64,000 nt of DNA from Bdellovibrio sp. Lineage in GTDB: Bacteria > Bdellovibrionota > Bacteriovoracia > Bacteriovoracales > Bacteriovoracaceae. The notes under the pieces are model-generated. The model was not told where the DNA came from and ran no database searches. It was given only the letters and a program-made list of their open reading frames with translations. The stretch is taken from contig JACPIU010000014.1 in the NCBI GenBank assembly GCA_016187935.1, forward strand, positions 124,001 to 188,000, written 5' to 3'. Positions 28,543 through 37,258 of the stretch are shown piece after piece (position 1 is the first letter of the stretch; every line of letters starts with the position of its first letter). The position numbers were made by a program, and so were the translations under genes.

Positions 28543-30663
28543 ATGTTGAAACGTGAGTTCCGTTTTGATTACGGCGGAAAAGAAGTAGTTGTTGAAACTG
28601 GACGATTGGCCAAGCAGGCCGATGGGTCAGTGCTTGTGACATCTGGTAAAACACAAGTGTTGGTTACCGCCACTTCGGCGCGATCAATGAAACCCGATCA
28701 GGATTTTTTCCCTTTAACGGTTGAGTATACTGAAAAATTTTACGCTGCCGGTAAGTTTCTGGGCGGTTTTTTAAAACGTGAAGGCCGTCCTTCGACTCAG
28801 GAAAGTTTGAATGCACGATTGATCGATCGCCCCCTTCGGCCTCTCTTTCCAGAAGGATATATGGCAGAAACCGTCATCTCTTGTACGGTATTATCTTACA
28901 GCGGAGAGGGTGATCCTGAAATCTTGGCCGGACTCGGTGCCTCTGCCGCCCTTTGTATTTCAGATATTCCTTTTGATGGTCCGATTGGCTCATGCAAAGT
29001 TGGTAAAATTGACGGTAAATTGGTGATTAACCCCAATTTTGAAGATTGGGCCAAGTCAGAATTTGAACTTGCCGTGGCAGCTTCAGATGATGCCATTCTC
29101 ATGGTTGAAGGCGAAGCGCATGAACATACCGAGAAAGAAATATTGGAAGCCATTTTGTTTGGACATTCCCATATTAAACAATTTTGTACCTTGGTCCGCC
29201 AGATGCAAAAAGAAGTTGGGGTTGCCAAGCGTGCCTTTGCACCCGTGATCCCCAATCCCACTTTGATGGCAACTCTCGAATCGCGCTTTAAGGAAATGGC
29301 CCGCCAAGCTCTCACAATTTCCGAAAAGTTGGAACGGCAAAATGCTGTAGGTGCCTTGGTGACAAAGGCCAAAGAGGCCTTGGCTGCCAATCCTAAAGAT
29401 TTTGGTCTTGAGGAGAGTGCCGATTTTGAGAAGGCCGCCTTATCAGGTATTGATCTCCTTTTGTATAAACTTATGCGTGCCGATGTTCTGCTCGAAAATC
29501 GGCGTATTCAAGGACGTGGTTTGGATCAAATTCGTAAAATCACCACTGAAATTGATGTTTTAAAATCACCGCATGGTTCCGCCCTATTCACACGTGGTGA
29601 AACCCAAGTCTTGGCCACTGTGACGATTGGTGGGTCTAAAGGCGACCAGATGGTCGATAGGATTGTCGGTCAACATTATGACAAATTTTATCTCCATTAT
29701 TTTTTCCCGCCCTATTCTGTGGGTGAAGCCCGTGCCTCTCGCGGAGTTGGACGTCGAGAATTGGGGCATGGTAACTTGGCCGAGCGCGCTCTTAAGGCCA
29801 TGGTTCCCCCACAAGAGAAATTTTCCTACACGATTCGTGTTGCATGTGAAGTTTTGGAATCTAACGGGTCATCTTCCATGGGTTCCGTATGTTCTGGTTC
29901 CATGGCGCTTATGGATGCCGGTGTTCCTCTTAAAAGTCCAGTCGCTGGGATTGCGATGGGTTTGATCAGTGATGGGAAAAATTATCGTATTTTGTCTGAT
30001 ATTATTGGCGATGAAGATCACTTAGGTGACATGGACTTTAAAGTCGCCGGCACCCATACCGGAATTACCGCGATCCAAATGGATATCAAAATCAAAGGAT
30101 TAACACCTCAAATTATGGAGGAAGCACTGGAGCAAGCGCGTAAGGGCCGTTTACATATTTTGGGTGAAATGGCCAAAACGGTTCAGACTCACCGTGATCA
30201 CTTCAAAGAAGGTGTTCCAAGAATTGAGATGATCAAAATTCCACAAGACAAGATTGGGGCCTTAATTGGTCCGGGCGGAAAAAATATTAAGGCCCTGCAA
30301 GAGGGGTATCAGGTTCAAATTGAAGTTGATGAAGATGGTACCGTGCGCGTGCTTGGTAGCGATCCAAAAATTCTGCAGGAATGTGTATCGACTGTAAAAT
30401 TACAACTCAATGGGCCTGAGGTCGGTGCAGATTATGTGGGAACCGTTGTTACAGTGAAAGATTATGGTGCTTTTGTTGACTTGGCACCCGGTGTATCTGG
30501 ACTGGTGCATGTCAGTGAATTTACCAACGAACGTGTGGCCGATCCTGGAGAATATGTGCGCGAAGGTGATCAATGCCACGTCCGCGTGGTTGAAATTGAT
30601 CGCATGGGAAGGATTAAACTTTCGGCCAAAGTTGTGACTCCACTTAAGAAAAAAAGCAAATAG
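28543..30663 (+). CDS. pnp: Polyribonucleotide nucleotidyltransferase (PNPase)
   Basis: 706-residue phosphorolytic 3'-to-5' exoribonuclease of the RNA degradosome. Two RNase PH domains are visible (residues about 1-225 with LLTRPLRPLF-type RPLRPLFPEGY, and about 300-530 with RGETQVLATVTIGGS and SNGSSSMGSVCSGSMALMD), then a KH domain with IGPGGKNIKAL and an S1 domain ending the protein (GLVHVSEFTNERV). The frame is open to 28501, but AGGAG at 28530-28534 places the start at ATG 28543 (spacing eight), which also gives the standard N-terminus MLKREFRFDYGG. After rpsO; followed 24 bases on by dut. Confidence 0.97.
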   Translation: MLKREFRFDYGGKEVVVETGRLAKQADGSVLVTSGKTQVLVTATSARSMKPDQDFFPLTVEYTEKFYAAGKFLGGFLKREGRPSTQESLNARLIDRPLRPLFPEGYMAETVISCTVLSYSGEGDPEILAGLGASAALCISDIPFDGPIGSCKVGKIDGKLVINPNFEDWAKSEFELAVAASDDAILMVEGEAHEHTEKEILEAILFGHSHIKQFCTLVRQMQKEVGVAKRAFAPVIPNPTLMATLESRFKEMARQALTISEKLERQNAVGALVTKAKEALAANPKDFGLEESADFEKAALSGIDLLLYKLMRADVLLENRRIQGRGLDQIRKITTEIDVLKSPHGSALFTRGETQVLATVTIGGSKGDQMVDRIVGQHYDKFYLHYFFPPYSVGEARASRGVGRRELGHGNLAERALKAMVPPQEKFSYTIRVACEVLESNGSSSMGSVCSGSMALMDAGVPLKSPVAGIAMGLISDGKNYRILSDIIGDEDHLGDMDFKVAGTHTGITAIQMDIKIKGLTPQIMEEALEQARKGRLHILGEMAKTVQTHRDHFKEGVPRIEMIKIPQDKIGALIGPGGKNIKALQEGYQVQIEVDEDGTVRVLGSDPKILQECVSTVKLQLNGPEVGADYVGTVVTVKDYGAFVDLAPGVSGLVHVSEFTNERVADPGEYVREGDQCHVRVVEIDRMGRIKLSAKVVTPLKKKSK

Positions 30664-30687
30664 GTCTAGGGTTGGAAGGGAGAACTT

Positions 30688-31149
30688 ATGAATGAGATTT
30701 GTGTCAAAGTAAAAAAACTGGCGCATTTTGATGAGAGTTTTTCCCTTCCCAGTTATGAAACTACTGGGGCAGTCGGTGCTGATGTACGTGCATCATTGAC
30801 GAATCGTGACACGCTGGTCATTGCCCCGGGAGAGCGTAAGCTTGTGCCTACGGGACTGGCCTTTGAAATTCCAATTGGTTTTGAAATTCAAGTGCGCCCT
30901 CGTTCGGGATTGTCTCTTAAAACCGCGCTTATGGTCGTAAATAGTCCCGGGACTATTGATGCTGATTATCGTGGTGAAGTACAAATCATTTTAGGTAATT
31001 TAGGCCCGCGCGATGAGGTTATTAAACATGGCGATCGAATTGCTCAATTGGTTTTGGCCACAGTGACGCGGGCCGGATATCAAGTCGTAACCGAGCTTGA
31101 GGAAACTACAAGAGGTGAGGGTGGTTTTGGGTCCACTGGACGACGTTAG
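30688..31149 (+). CDS. dut: Deoxyuridine 5'-triphosphate nucleotidohydrolase
   Basis: 153-residue homotrimeric dUTPase that hydrolyses dUTP to dUMP and pyrophosphate, keeping uracil out of DNA. All five family motifs are seen: GAVGADVRA, RPRSGLSLK, NSPGTIDADYRGEV, GDRIAQLVL and the C-terminal RGEGGFGSTGR, which closes over the active site. Length is standard. AGGGAG lies before ATG 30688. It is in line with pnp and the small gene that follows. Confidence 0.97.
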   Translation: MNEICVKVKKLAHFDESFSLPSYETTGAVGADVRASLTNRDTLVIAPGERKLVPTGLAFEIPIGFEIQVRPRSGLSLKTALMVVNSPGTIDADYRGEVQIILGNLGPRDEVIKHGDRIAQLVLATVTRAGYQVVTELEETTRGEGGFGSTGRR

Positions 31150-31164
31150 GACGGGGAAAGATAA

Positions 31165-31443
31165 ATGAAAGTGCCTTACAAAACGGTCAAGGATAAGGGC
31201 GAAGCGTTTGCTAGGATTAAAAGTTATATTACCCCCAGTTTATTTAGCAAATACAACATTAATCCCAAGATTGAGTACCTGCCAGGGAATGACCAGATCG
31301 TGGCCCTGGGAAAAGGATTTGAGTTAAAAATTATTTTTGCCGATAGCGATTTATTACTCGATCTCAATGTTGGAATCTTTCTTCGAGCTTTCAAACAGGT
31401 TATTTTAGAAAAAATAGAAAAAGAAGTTAGGGGCCTTGTGTAA
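31165..31443 (+). CDS. Small conserved-looking protein, 92 residues
   Basis: 92 residues, no signal peptide, starting at ATG 31165 with GGGGAAAG upstream. The C-terminal half (GKGFELKIIFADSDLLLDLN, then FLRAFKQVILEKIEKEV) has the look of small proteins annotated as polyhydroxyalkanoic-acid-system or granule-associated family, where a G-x-x-L-x-I strand is followed by an amphipathic helix. This is a weak resemblance, not an assignment. It is part of the pnp-dut run and precedes the ferredoxin gene by 32 bases. Confidence 0.65.
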   Translation: MKVPYKTVKDKGEAFARIKSYITPSLFSKYNINPKIEYLPGNDQIVALGKGFELKIIFADSDLLLDLNVGIFLRAFKQVILEKIEKEVRGLV

Positions 31444-31475
31444 GAAGAAATTCACTGGATGGATGGAGCACGCGA

Positions 31476-32096
31476 ATGTCTAAAGTATTACTATGGCCGC
31501 CAATAATGAATTTAAAAGAGATCGAAGTAAGCAACGACCAGTCTCTCTTGGAGCAACTGAAAAAGGCCGGAGTGTCGGTTCAATCAGACTGTGGCGGACA
31601 TGCCAGTTGCGGAAAATGTGTGGTGAAAATTCATACAGGCGAGGACCATCTTTCACCTCCAGAATTCAAAGAATTAAAACTTCTTGGGAATGTCTTTCAT
31701 CTCACAAAGGAGCGTTTGTCTTGCCAGACCCATATCATGGGTGATGTGACGATTGATATTTCTGCCCACGCAACGCAAATGAACAATTTGGAATCTCAAA
31801 AAATACATGAATCTTCAGGAAGTTCCAAAATAAATTCCCAAACAAATTCTAAGACTCTATTGAAAAAGGGTGAGCAACTCAAGGCCGAGGCCATGGAGCG
31901 TTCACGCCAAGAAGTGGTCGAAGATGGCGATAAAACGATGCAGGACCCTGATTGGTTTCGGCACTGGGAAAAAAAATCAAAAGATGAAAAAGAGAAGCCA
32001 ATGGGAAAACGTCTTGATGGTAACAAACGTCCTCGGATGTTTAAAACCCCCGAGGATGATCCAAAGGGTAGTGATGATAAGACCAAGAAAGAGTAA
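31476..32096 (+). CDS. [2Fe-2S] ferredoxin with charged C-terminal tail
   Basis: 206 residues. The first 95 form a plant/adrenodoxin-type ferredoxin fold with the ligands CGGHASCGKC (CX5CX2C) and a fourth cysteine about 37 residues later (RLSCQTH), so the cluster is complete. The remaining 110 residues are Lys/Glu-rich, without a known domain, and end in a highly charged KTPEDDPKGSDDKTKK stretch. It is an electron carrier; the partner is unknown. It starts at ATG 31476 with GGATGGAG upstream. Its last 23 bases overlap the next gene in a different frame. Confidence 0.8.
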   Translation: MSKVLLWPPIMNLKEIEVSNDQSLLEQLKKAGVSVQSDCGGHASCGKCVVKIHTGEDHLSPPEFKELKLLGNVFHLTKERLSCQTHIMGDVTIDISAHATQMNNLESQKIHESSGSSKINSQTNSKTLLKKGEQLKAEAMERSRQEVVEDGDKTMQDPDWFRHWEKKSKDEKEKPMGKRLDGNKRPRMFKTPEDDPKGSDDKTKKE

Positions 32097-32733
32097 TTGC
32101 TGCTTATTTTTGATTTTGTGCTTTAATATCATTCTCGGGAACGCCCAAGAACCTAGTCAGGCAGAGCTACGTGCCAAGGCCTTTGATGATACTCCTGTTC
32201 GCGGCCAAACACCGGAGCCAACTCCAGCTCCCGGCCATAAGAGCTTTATCAACGAAGGCCTAGGCAAGATGGAAATGCTGGAAGAAGTCGATAAGCATTT
32301 GGCGAGTATGACCAACACTTTGAACCAACTAACAGGTCGGATTACTAAGATTGAAGAGACCTTAAAAAAAATCCCTCAGGATATCGATCAAATCAAAAAT
32401 ACCGAACTGCCGGCGATTAAAAAGCAATTGAGTACGAGTATCTATGCCGCTCCCTTGGGGCCGAACACTGCGGGCACCACGGGAACAGGCACCGGTAGTG
32501 GGGCCACCTTAGGCAAAGTGCTTGAAGGGATCGGGGATGGTGAACTTAAAGATATGAAGTCCAAGGTGGAAGAAATGCATAGTACTTCCGTACCTAATTT
32601 ACAGTTTGAAGTTTCATTATTGAAGGATACGCTCCGCACGCTTGAGGCCATTGTGACTACCATGGACCCTTTCAAAGGCAAAGGCCCCGTTGGCGGTGTG
32701 AGTATTGAACAAGATAAAAAGAAGGCCCCCTGA
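32074..32733 (+). CDS. Secreted coiled-coil protein, 219 residues
   Basis: The gene overlaps the ferredoxin gene end by 23 bases. I choose ATG 32074, preceded by AAAGGG, because the protein then begins with a signal peptide (SNCCLFLILCFNIILGNAQ). The longer frame open to 31870 lies in the ferredoxin gene and is not needed. The mature protein has a coiled coil near residues 60-115 (MLEEVDKHLASMTNTLNQL and following), a Gly/Thr-rich low-complexity stretch near 135-150 and a second coiled coil to 190. The function is unknown; it is likely a periplasmic or surface protein. It ends just before the SDR gene. Confidence 0.65.
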   Translation: MIRPRKSNCCLFLILCFNIILGNAQEPSQAELRAKAFDDTPVRGQTPEPTPAPGHKSFINEGLGKMEMLEEVDKHLASMTNTLNQLTGRITKIEETLKKIPQDIDQIKNTELPAIKKQLSTSIYAAPLGPNTAGTTGTGTGSGATLGKVLEGIGDGELKDMKSKVEEMHSTSVPNLQFEVSLLKDTLRTLEAIVTTMDPFKGKGPVGGVSIEQDKKKAP

Positions 32734-32765
32734 AAGCGATTTCTTATTTTCAACAAAAATCGGTT

Positions 32766-33560
32766 TTGATCACTGGTGCCGGCTCGGGAGTTGGACGTGC
32801 CCTTGCTGTGAAGTTGGCACCTCATGCTCGCGCTCTGATTTTACTTGATATCAGTACAGAGGGATTAAAAGCAACGGAACAACTCATAAACTCTGCCAAG
32901 AATCTCCGCTGTCATACGCTTGATGTCCGTTCTCTTGAGGGTCTGCAACAACTTGCCCAATCATTGGCATCGAATGATTTACCCGATATCGTTATTGCCA
33001 ATGCTGGCCTTGGCGGTATTAATCCGGCCTATGCCTGGAATGCCGAGATAGATAGACGTTTTATGGAGGTCAATTATTTTGGAACTTCCAATTTGGTGGC
33101 GGTTTTTGCGCCGATTATGGCCAAGCGGCGATCAGGCCATATTGTCGGTGTCTGCAGTCTCGCGGCCATGCGTGGCCTCCCAATGGCCGCTTCGTATTCT
33201 GCTTCCAAAGCCGCCCAACTTACATTGCTTGAGTCCATTCGCAACGATTTGAGACCGTATGGTGTTTTTGTCAGTACCTTTTTACCGGGATTTATTAAGA
33301 CTCCCATGGCCGATCACAATGAATTTGATCGGCCTTTTATGATTACCAGTGAGGACTGTGCCGATGAGATAATTAAGGGAACTGCTCGGAAAGTGGCACA
33401 GTTGATGTTCCCTTGGCCTATGCGGATTTTAGGCCGGATTAACAGGCTTCTACCCGTTCTCATTTACGATTTCTTGATACCGCGCTTAAGTGGTGCCCGT
33501 TCTTCTGCCCCCAAGACGCCTAAGATATTTGGTAATTTTACTATACCCTTCGGATTTTGA
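32766..33560 (+). CDS. Short-chain dehydrogenase/reductase
   Basis: NAD(P)-dependent oxidoreductase of the classical SDR fold. The TGAGSGVG nucleotide-binding loop opens the protein, NAGLGG follows, and the catalytic Ser, Tyr and Lys appear in VCSLA and YSASKAA. The substrate cannot be predicted. The frame continues upstream without a stop to a CTG at 32730 (residues KAISYFQQKSV), and SDR proteins normally have 6-12 residues before this point, so the true start is probably there or at an ATT at 32739. The TTG at 32766 is the conservative start. The C-terminal residues TIPFGF and the stop codon are encoded by the left end of a 127-bp palindromic element, so the original end may have been changed. 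Confidence 0.85.
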   Translation: MITGAGSGVGRALAVKLAPHARALILLDISTEGLKATEQLINSAKNLRCHTLDVRSLEGLQQLAQSLASNDLPDIVIANAGLGGINPAYAWNAEIDRRFMEVNYFGTSNLVAVFAPIMAKRRSGHIVGVCSLAAMRGLPMAASYSASKAAQLTLLESIRNDLRPYGVFVSTFLPGFIKTPMADHNEFDRPFMITSEDCADEIIKGTARKVAQLMFPWPMRILGRINRLLPVLIYDFLIPRLSGARSSAPKTPKIFGNFTIPFGF

Positions 33561-33667
33561 TTTTCTAGGGCGTTGGCCTGCGGACTCGACGCCTGCGACG
33601 TGCTGGAAGCACGCCTCAGCGTCGCGCCTTGTCCGCCTACTTGAAAACCAAACTGCGAAGGGTATAG
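33541..33667. repeat. 127-bp nested palindromic element at the SDR 3' end
   Basis: CTATACCCTTCG (33541-33552) and its exact reverse complement (33656-33667) enclose a nested, GC-rich fold. Inner arms are GCGGAC (33580-33585) / GTCCGC (33631-33636), CGACGC (33587-33592) / GCGTCG (33619-33624), and CGTGCT (33599-33604) / AGCACG (33608-33613), with a three-base loop. It is much GC-richer than its surroundings and contains the last codons of the SDR gene. It has no T-run and no ORF, so it is best described as a palindromic repeat or MITE-like insertion, not a terminator. I found no second copy in the window. Confidence 0.65.
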
Positions 33668-33810
33668 GTAAGTTTTTCCTAACTTATTTTCTCTCCTTTC
33701 TTTTGTAAAGAAGTCCCGCCGCGAACTCGAAAGGCATTTATATCAATGGTGTATTTTTCTGGCCGGAAGAAGAAGGTGCAAAAAGAAGGTGCAAGATGCG
33801 CCTGAGTAAA

Positions 33811-33827
33811 TCTGCCCGATAGGCAGA
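33811..33827 (+). promoter_or_regulatory. Leader hairpin upstream of the C25 protease gene
   Basis: TCTGCC (33811-33816) and GGCAGA (33822-33827) form a perfect six-base stem with a five-base loop, 29 bases before the ATG. It is within a 190-base leader that also contains a short tandem (AGAAGGTGCAA twice, about 33767-33793). No known riboswitch class is recognised. A strong ribosome binding site (GGAGGG) follows. A role in translation control is possible but inferred. Confidence 0.3.
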
Positions 33828-33855
33828 CCCGAGCAGGAAGCGGAGGGAAGAAATC

Positions 33856-35469
33856 ATGAAACATATCAAATCGCTTGTTTTATTAATTTTCCTTGTGCTG
33901 GCATGGAAAGCACAGGCCACTTCATTTACCGTTAAAAAAGAACAGTCGGCAGGACGTGTGAGCTTTCATCTCTCCCAACCTGATAAAGGCCTGCGCTTTT
34001 CAGGATTGGAACGGACCAGTGAAGTCTCCAAGGCCATTTTGCCTTTTAAGGCCTTCTTCATCAATGCCCGCCCTGAGGAATTAGATGTTGTAATTGAGAC
34101 CGGTGAGCTTCAGGATTTGGGAGAGATGGCGCTTGAACCTTATCTTCCACGTCCATGTCGATGCAATGAGGTTCTCCAGAATCAATTCGTGAGTGAAACG
34201 TTTTTACAGTCCGACCCCGGGGCCTTTTACAAACTCGAGTACCTGGGAGACCTGCGAGGTGTCCCGTTGACTCGTCTGTTGGTATTTCCGGTGCGTTTGC
34301 AAGCAGGTGTGGGACAGAATTTTAAGGTGCATCTTTTTCCCGAACTGAATTTGCAAGTATCACGTAAAGGCCATTCAGTCTCTCTTTTTTCTGCAGATCA
34401 GGTGACACAGTGGCAGACCCGAGGAGAACAAAAGATGCTGATGGTGGCCCCCGAGAGGCATATAGGTGGCCTTCAGGCCTTTGTGGACTATAAGAGCAGA
34501 CATGGAATTCCTGTGACTGTGAAAAGCTTTGAAAGTATCGGAGGAACTAAGGAAGGATTGGCAGAATTCATAAAGACCAATCAGAAATTTACTCATGTTT
34601 TGATTGTAGGACATGAAAATATCATTCCAACATATTATCTTGCCACTGAATTCGAAGCGCAAACTCCCAGTGATCTTCCCTATTTCACCTTTGGGGGCGA
34701 GGGGGACACCATTGCGGATGTTTTTTATGGCAGAATTGCCAGTGACAGTAGCGAGGAAATTGCACGCATCCTTCAAAAAAGTATGGCCTTTGAACAATTA
34801 CCATTCGCGGATTATAAAAAATCCCTTGGACTGATCGGGATTGCCAGCAATGAAGGACAAAATCCCAGTGATAAACAATATTTGGAAGGTATGATGACGC
34901 CGTTAGAACAGGCCATCGGTGTTGCCGCCATTCGTTTTCATCAAGATACGCCTTTTTCGACTCCTGAGAATATTAACAAAAGATTGTCTCTTGGGGCCTA
35001 TTGGCTATCTTATATCGGTCATGGCAGTGGTTATTCTTGGCCTTCCATTGGAAGTCGTCCCTATGAAGTTGCCGATATTTTGAATATTCAGGCCTCCAAA
35101 GTCTTGCCGGTTATTGTTGATGTCGCCTGTCAGAACGGCCGTTTTCGAGGTGAAGCACGATTGGGAGAAAGTTTTATGAATGCCCGCCATGGTGAAACCG
35201 CCAGTGGGGCCCGAGCTTATTATGGTGGCACAGTCGATATCTCATGGGATCCACCTGCGATTATGAGTCAAGGTATTTCTCGTTTTGTGGCAAAAAGTTT
35301 TCAGGCAGGAAAACAGGGGAGTACCACAATTAGCGAAGCCTTGTGGGCCGGGCAGTTGCACTTAATGGAAACACATAGCGACCTCAAGGCCACCACTGAA
35401 AATCGCATTTGGTATCACCTCCAAGGTGATCCCACCATGTTACTCTCAGGAGCGGTACGCGATTTATAG
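33856..35469 (+). CDS. Secreted C25 (gingipain-type) cysteine protease
   Basis: 537 residues. A signal peptide (SLVLLIFLVLAWKAQATSF) is followed by a propeptide-like region of about 170 residues. The catalytic domain of clan CD, family C25, is at about 200-510. The catalytic pair is visible: His in SYIGHGSGYSWP and Cys in VIVDVACQNGRF, the order and spacing of the family. Gingipains cleave after Arg or Lys; this specificity cannot be read here. GGAGGG before ATG 33856 is a strong ribosome binding site. There is no T9SS C-terminal domain, so export is by Sec, with unknown final location. Likely nutritional or predatory protease. Confidence 0.85.
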   Translation: MKHIKSLVLLIFLVLAWKAQATSFTVKKEQSAGRVSFHLSQPDKGLRFSGLERTSEVSKAILPFKAFFINARPEELDVVIETGELQDLGEMALEPYLPRPCRCNEVLQNQFVSETFLQSDPGAFYKLEYLGDLRGVPLTRLLVFPVRLQAGVGQNFKVHLFPELNLQVSRKGHSVSLFSADQVTQWQTRGEQKMLMVAPERHIGGLQAFVDYKSRHGIPVTVKSFESIGGTKEGLAEFIKTNQKFTHVLIVGHENIIPTYYLATEFEAQTPSDLPYFTFGGEGDTIADVFYGRIASDSSEEIARILQKSMAFEQLPFADYKKSLGLIGIASNEGQNPSDKQYLEGMMTPLEQAIGVAAIRFHQDTPFSTPENINKRLSLGAYWLSYIGHGSGYSWPSIGSRPYEVADILNIQASKVLPVIVDVACQNGRFRGEARLGESFMNARHGETASGARAYYGGTVDISWDPPAIMSQGISRFVAKSFQAGKQGSTTISEALWAGQLHLMETHSDLKATTENRIWYHLQGDPTMLLSGAVRDL

Positions 35470-35606
35470 TGTTCGATTACTTTTTCCAGGATGATTTCTC
35501 GGGGAACATTAGGGTAAATTTCCATCAAAATTTTTTCCCATTTGGAAATGTTGCTTTCGATTTGTGATAAGTTTTTTAAGATTCCCAGGCAGTCTCGGTA
35601 AATCAT
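35415..35606 (-). CDS. Small hypothetical protein, 63 residues
   Basis: ATG at 35606 with an AGAGG ribosome binding site five bases upstream. The protein (MIYRDCLGILKNLSQIESNI..., then IYPNVPREIILEKVIEHYKS) is helical and without a signal peptide. It overlaps the last 55 bases of the C25 gene on the opposite strand. Codon use and ribosome binding site look genuine, so I include it; the function is unknown. The promoter would lie in 35607-35720. Confidence 0.5.
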   Translation of the reverse strand: MIYRDCLGILKNLSQIESNISKWEKILMEIYPNVPREIILEKVIEHYKSRTAPESNMVGSPWR

Positions 35607-35640
35607 AATAACCTCTTGGATTTGTATGTAAAACTAAAGT

Positions 35641-35669
35641 TTGACATATCAAACATGTTGAGCTATTAT
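35641..35669 (+). promoter_or_regulatory. Consensus sigma70 promoter
   Basis: TTGACA at 35641-35646 and TATTAT at 35664-35669, separated by 17 bases, is nearly the ideal sigma70 promoter. A start near 35677 is predicted. It points into the 3' end of the cyclase gene, which is on the opposite strand. The -35 box overlaps a TTTGACATATCAAA palindrome (35640-35653), a possible operator. Confidence 0.55.
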
Positions 35670-35676
35670 TGATTTC

Positions 35677-35763
35677 AAGTCAAGTCTGGAATTGTTACAG
35701 GACAGATCAGAATGCGGCCTAGGCCACCAATTTCATAGGATTGAAAGTGGCCTTGGCCTTTTT
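35677..35763 (+). ncRNA. Candidate small antisense RNA
   Basis: About 87 bases between the promoter above and an intrinsic terminator whose arms are GGCCTAGGCCAC (35716-35727) and GTGGCCTTGGCC (35747-35758): twelve base pairs with one T-T mismatch, followed by five T (35759-35763). The last 45 bases are antisense to the end of the nucleotide cyclase coding sequence. No coding frame is present. The terminator could instead serve only the C25 transcript that ends at 35469, so the RNA is a hypothesis. Confidence 0.35.
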
Positions 35764-37218
35764 GTATTTCACGCTATACACGGAGACTTGTTGGCTTCTT
35801 CCTTTGACTGAGATCAGACCCTTGTTTTCAATTTGAAAGAGTCCCGCCACAGCTTCATAGACATAACCTGTAATCAAAATATCCACATGCAATTCTTTGG
35901 TGGCCGATTCTATTCGCGACGCCAAGTTAACAGAATCACCAATCGCCGTATATTCACGACGAAGTGATGAACCATAATTGCCAACCATCGCAATACCATT
36001 GGCAATGCCGATTCCTATTTTCATGGGAACCTTGCCTTCTTGTTCCCATTTCTCCCGCATATTGCTGATAGTCTCTTGCATTTCAACCGCCACTTCAACC
36101 GCATTTTTCTCCTGATAGGCATCGTCGATAGGAGCGCCAAAGATTGCCATGAGTCCGTCACCTGTAAATTTTGCTACAGTCCCCTGATGTGCGTAAATTA
36201 TATCGACCATTTTTTCAAAATACTCATTAAGCTGGTTAAACATGATTTCTGGATCAATTGTCTCTGAGTAGGTACTAAAATTTCTCATGTCGCTAAAGAG
36301 CACGGTAACTTTCTTTCTCACGGGGTTGAGATTTGCCAGGCCTCCGGCATTTAATACTTGTTGGGCGACCGAAGGGGAAACAAATTTGAAAAGCGCATCT
36401 TCCATCACTTTTCTTTCTTGTAATTTATCGCCCATGATGTTTAGTTCCAGACCTATTGTTACAAATTCATTCGTACTTTTGAGTTCAGGAATGGAAATGC
36501 GGGAGTCCAGCTTTCCGTTGGCGATAGATTGCACCATCGCCACGATTTTAGACACCGGAGAGCTTAAATTTTTAGCGAAAAAATGAGTCAAAAGGAGAGC
36601 GATAATGGTCGAGAACATAAAACTCATGACTCCATAGAGGAGTAACTGATTTGTTCTTGCGGTCACATCGCTGGCTTTGACGTCAAGACTAACCTGTGAA
36701 ACAAATTCGCCTTTGGAATTAAAAATTGGTGCAGCTGCCGTGACCCATTCTCCCCAACGGTCTTTTTCATTTTTGTCACTGACTTCGAGATTGCTCAGGT
36801 CTTGTGGGCCGTCATATTCCTTATAGACTTCACCAGGTTTGGAGACCAGATCGGGATTTTCTTCAGCATCAATGGAAAATCGCACATGTCTCAGACTGTC
36901 TGGCCGAGTGTACATGGTGTAGATGTAACTGGTGTAAATATCATCTCGGCGGTTGGCATCGCGGACTTTGCGCAATTGATTGGCCAATTCTAAATAAGTG
37001 GGGCTTGTGTTCTCTGCTGCGGCAATGACGAACTGGTGTTTATCACCATCTTGCAAGGCCGCTGTGGTCGTGGCAATAGAAAGAACTTTGCTTTTGATCT
37101 CTTGCAACAGCATTTCTTTTGATTGAAGCATGATGAGAATAGAGGCCACAGAACTGGCCAAGAGGCCAAGACATAGATAACTCGCAAAAAGCTTGAGTTT
37201 AAAGCTCGTCGATCTCAC
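35719..37218 (-). CDS. Class III nucleotide cyclase with periplasmic sensor and HAMP
   Basis: 499 residues. Two transmembrane helices (about 11-33 and 193-215) bracket a periplasmic sensor of about 160 residues with CHASE/Cache-like length. A HAMP follows (SPVSKIVAMVQSIANGKLDSRI), then a class III catalytic domain at about 300-490. Metal-binding aspartates are in VLFSDMRNF and FTGDGLMAIFGAP; the lysine preceding the second (VAKFTGDG) fits adenylate specificity, and EYTAIGDSVNLASR is conserved. Probably an adenylate cyclase making cAMP on a periplasmic signal. The gene end overlaps a candidate antisense RNA. It is followed upstream by a radical SAM gene on the same strand. Confidence 0.88.
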   Translation of the reverse strand: MRSTSFKLKLFASYLCLGLLASSVASILIMLQSKEMLLQEIKSKVLSIATTTAALQDGDKHQFVIAAAENTSPTYLELANQLRKVRDANRRDDIYTSYIYTMYTRPDSLRHVRFSIDAEENPDLVSKPGEVYKEYDGPQDLSNLEVSDKNEKDRWGEWVTAAAPIFNSKGEFVSQVSLDVKASDVTARTNQLLLYGVMSFMFSTIIALLLTHFFAKNLSSPVSKIVAMVQSIANGKLDSRISIPELKSTNEFVTIGLELNIMGDKLQERKVMEDALFKFVSPSVAQQVLNAGGLANLNPVRKKVTVLFSDMRNFSTYSETIDPEIMFNQLNEYFEKMVDIIYAHQGTVAKFTGDGLMAIFGAPIDDAYQEKNAVEVAVEMQETISNMREKWEQEGKVPMKIGIGIANGIAMVGNYGSSLRREYTAIGDSVNLASRIESATKELHVDILITGYVYEAVAGLFQIENKGLISVKGRSQQVSVYSVKYKKAKATFNPMKLVA

Positions 37219-37258
37219 ATCTGCTTTTCGGCTAAATAGATTTTACTCTTGATAGGCA

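Noticed and set aside
31870-32073. Long N-terminal extension of the coiled-coil gene into the ferredoxin gene
   Set aside because: It reads the ferredoxin coding sequence in another frame and is Lys/Arg-rich; the signal peptide starting at 32074 is the better start.
33700-33855. Riboswitch in the C25 leader
   Set aside because: The hairpin is clear, but no conserved core of a known riboswitch (cobalamin, c-di-GMP, TPP) could be matched.
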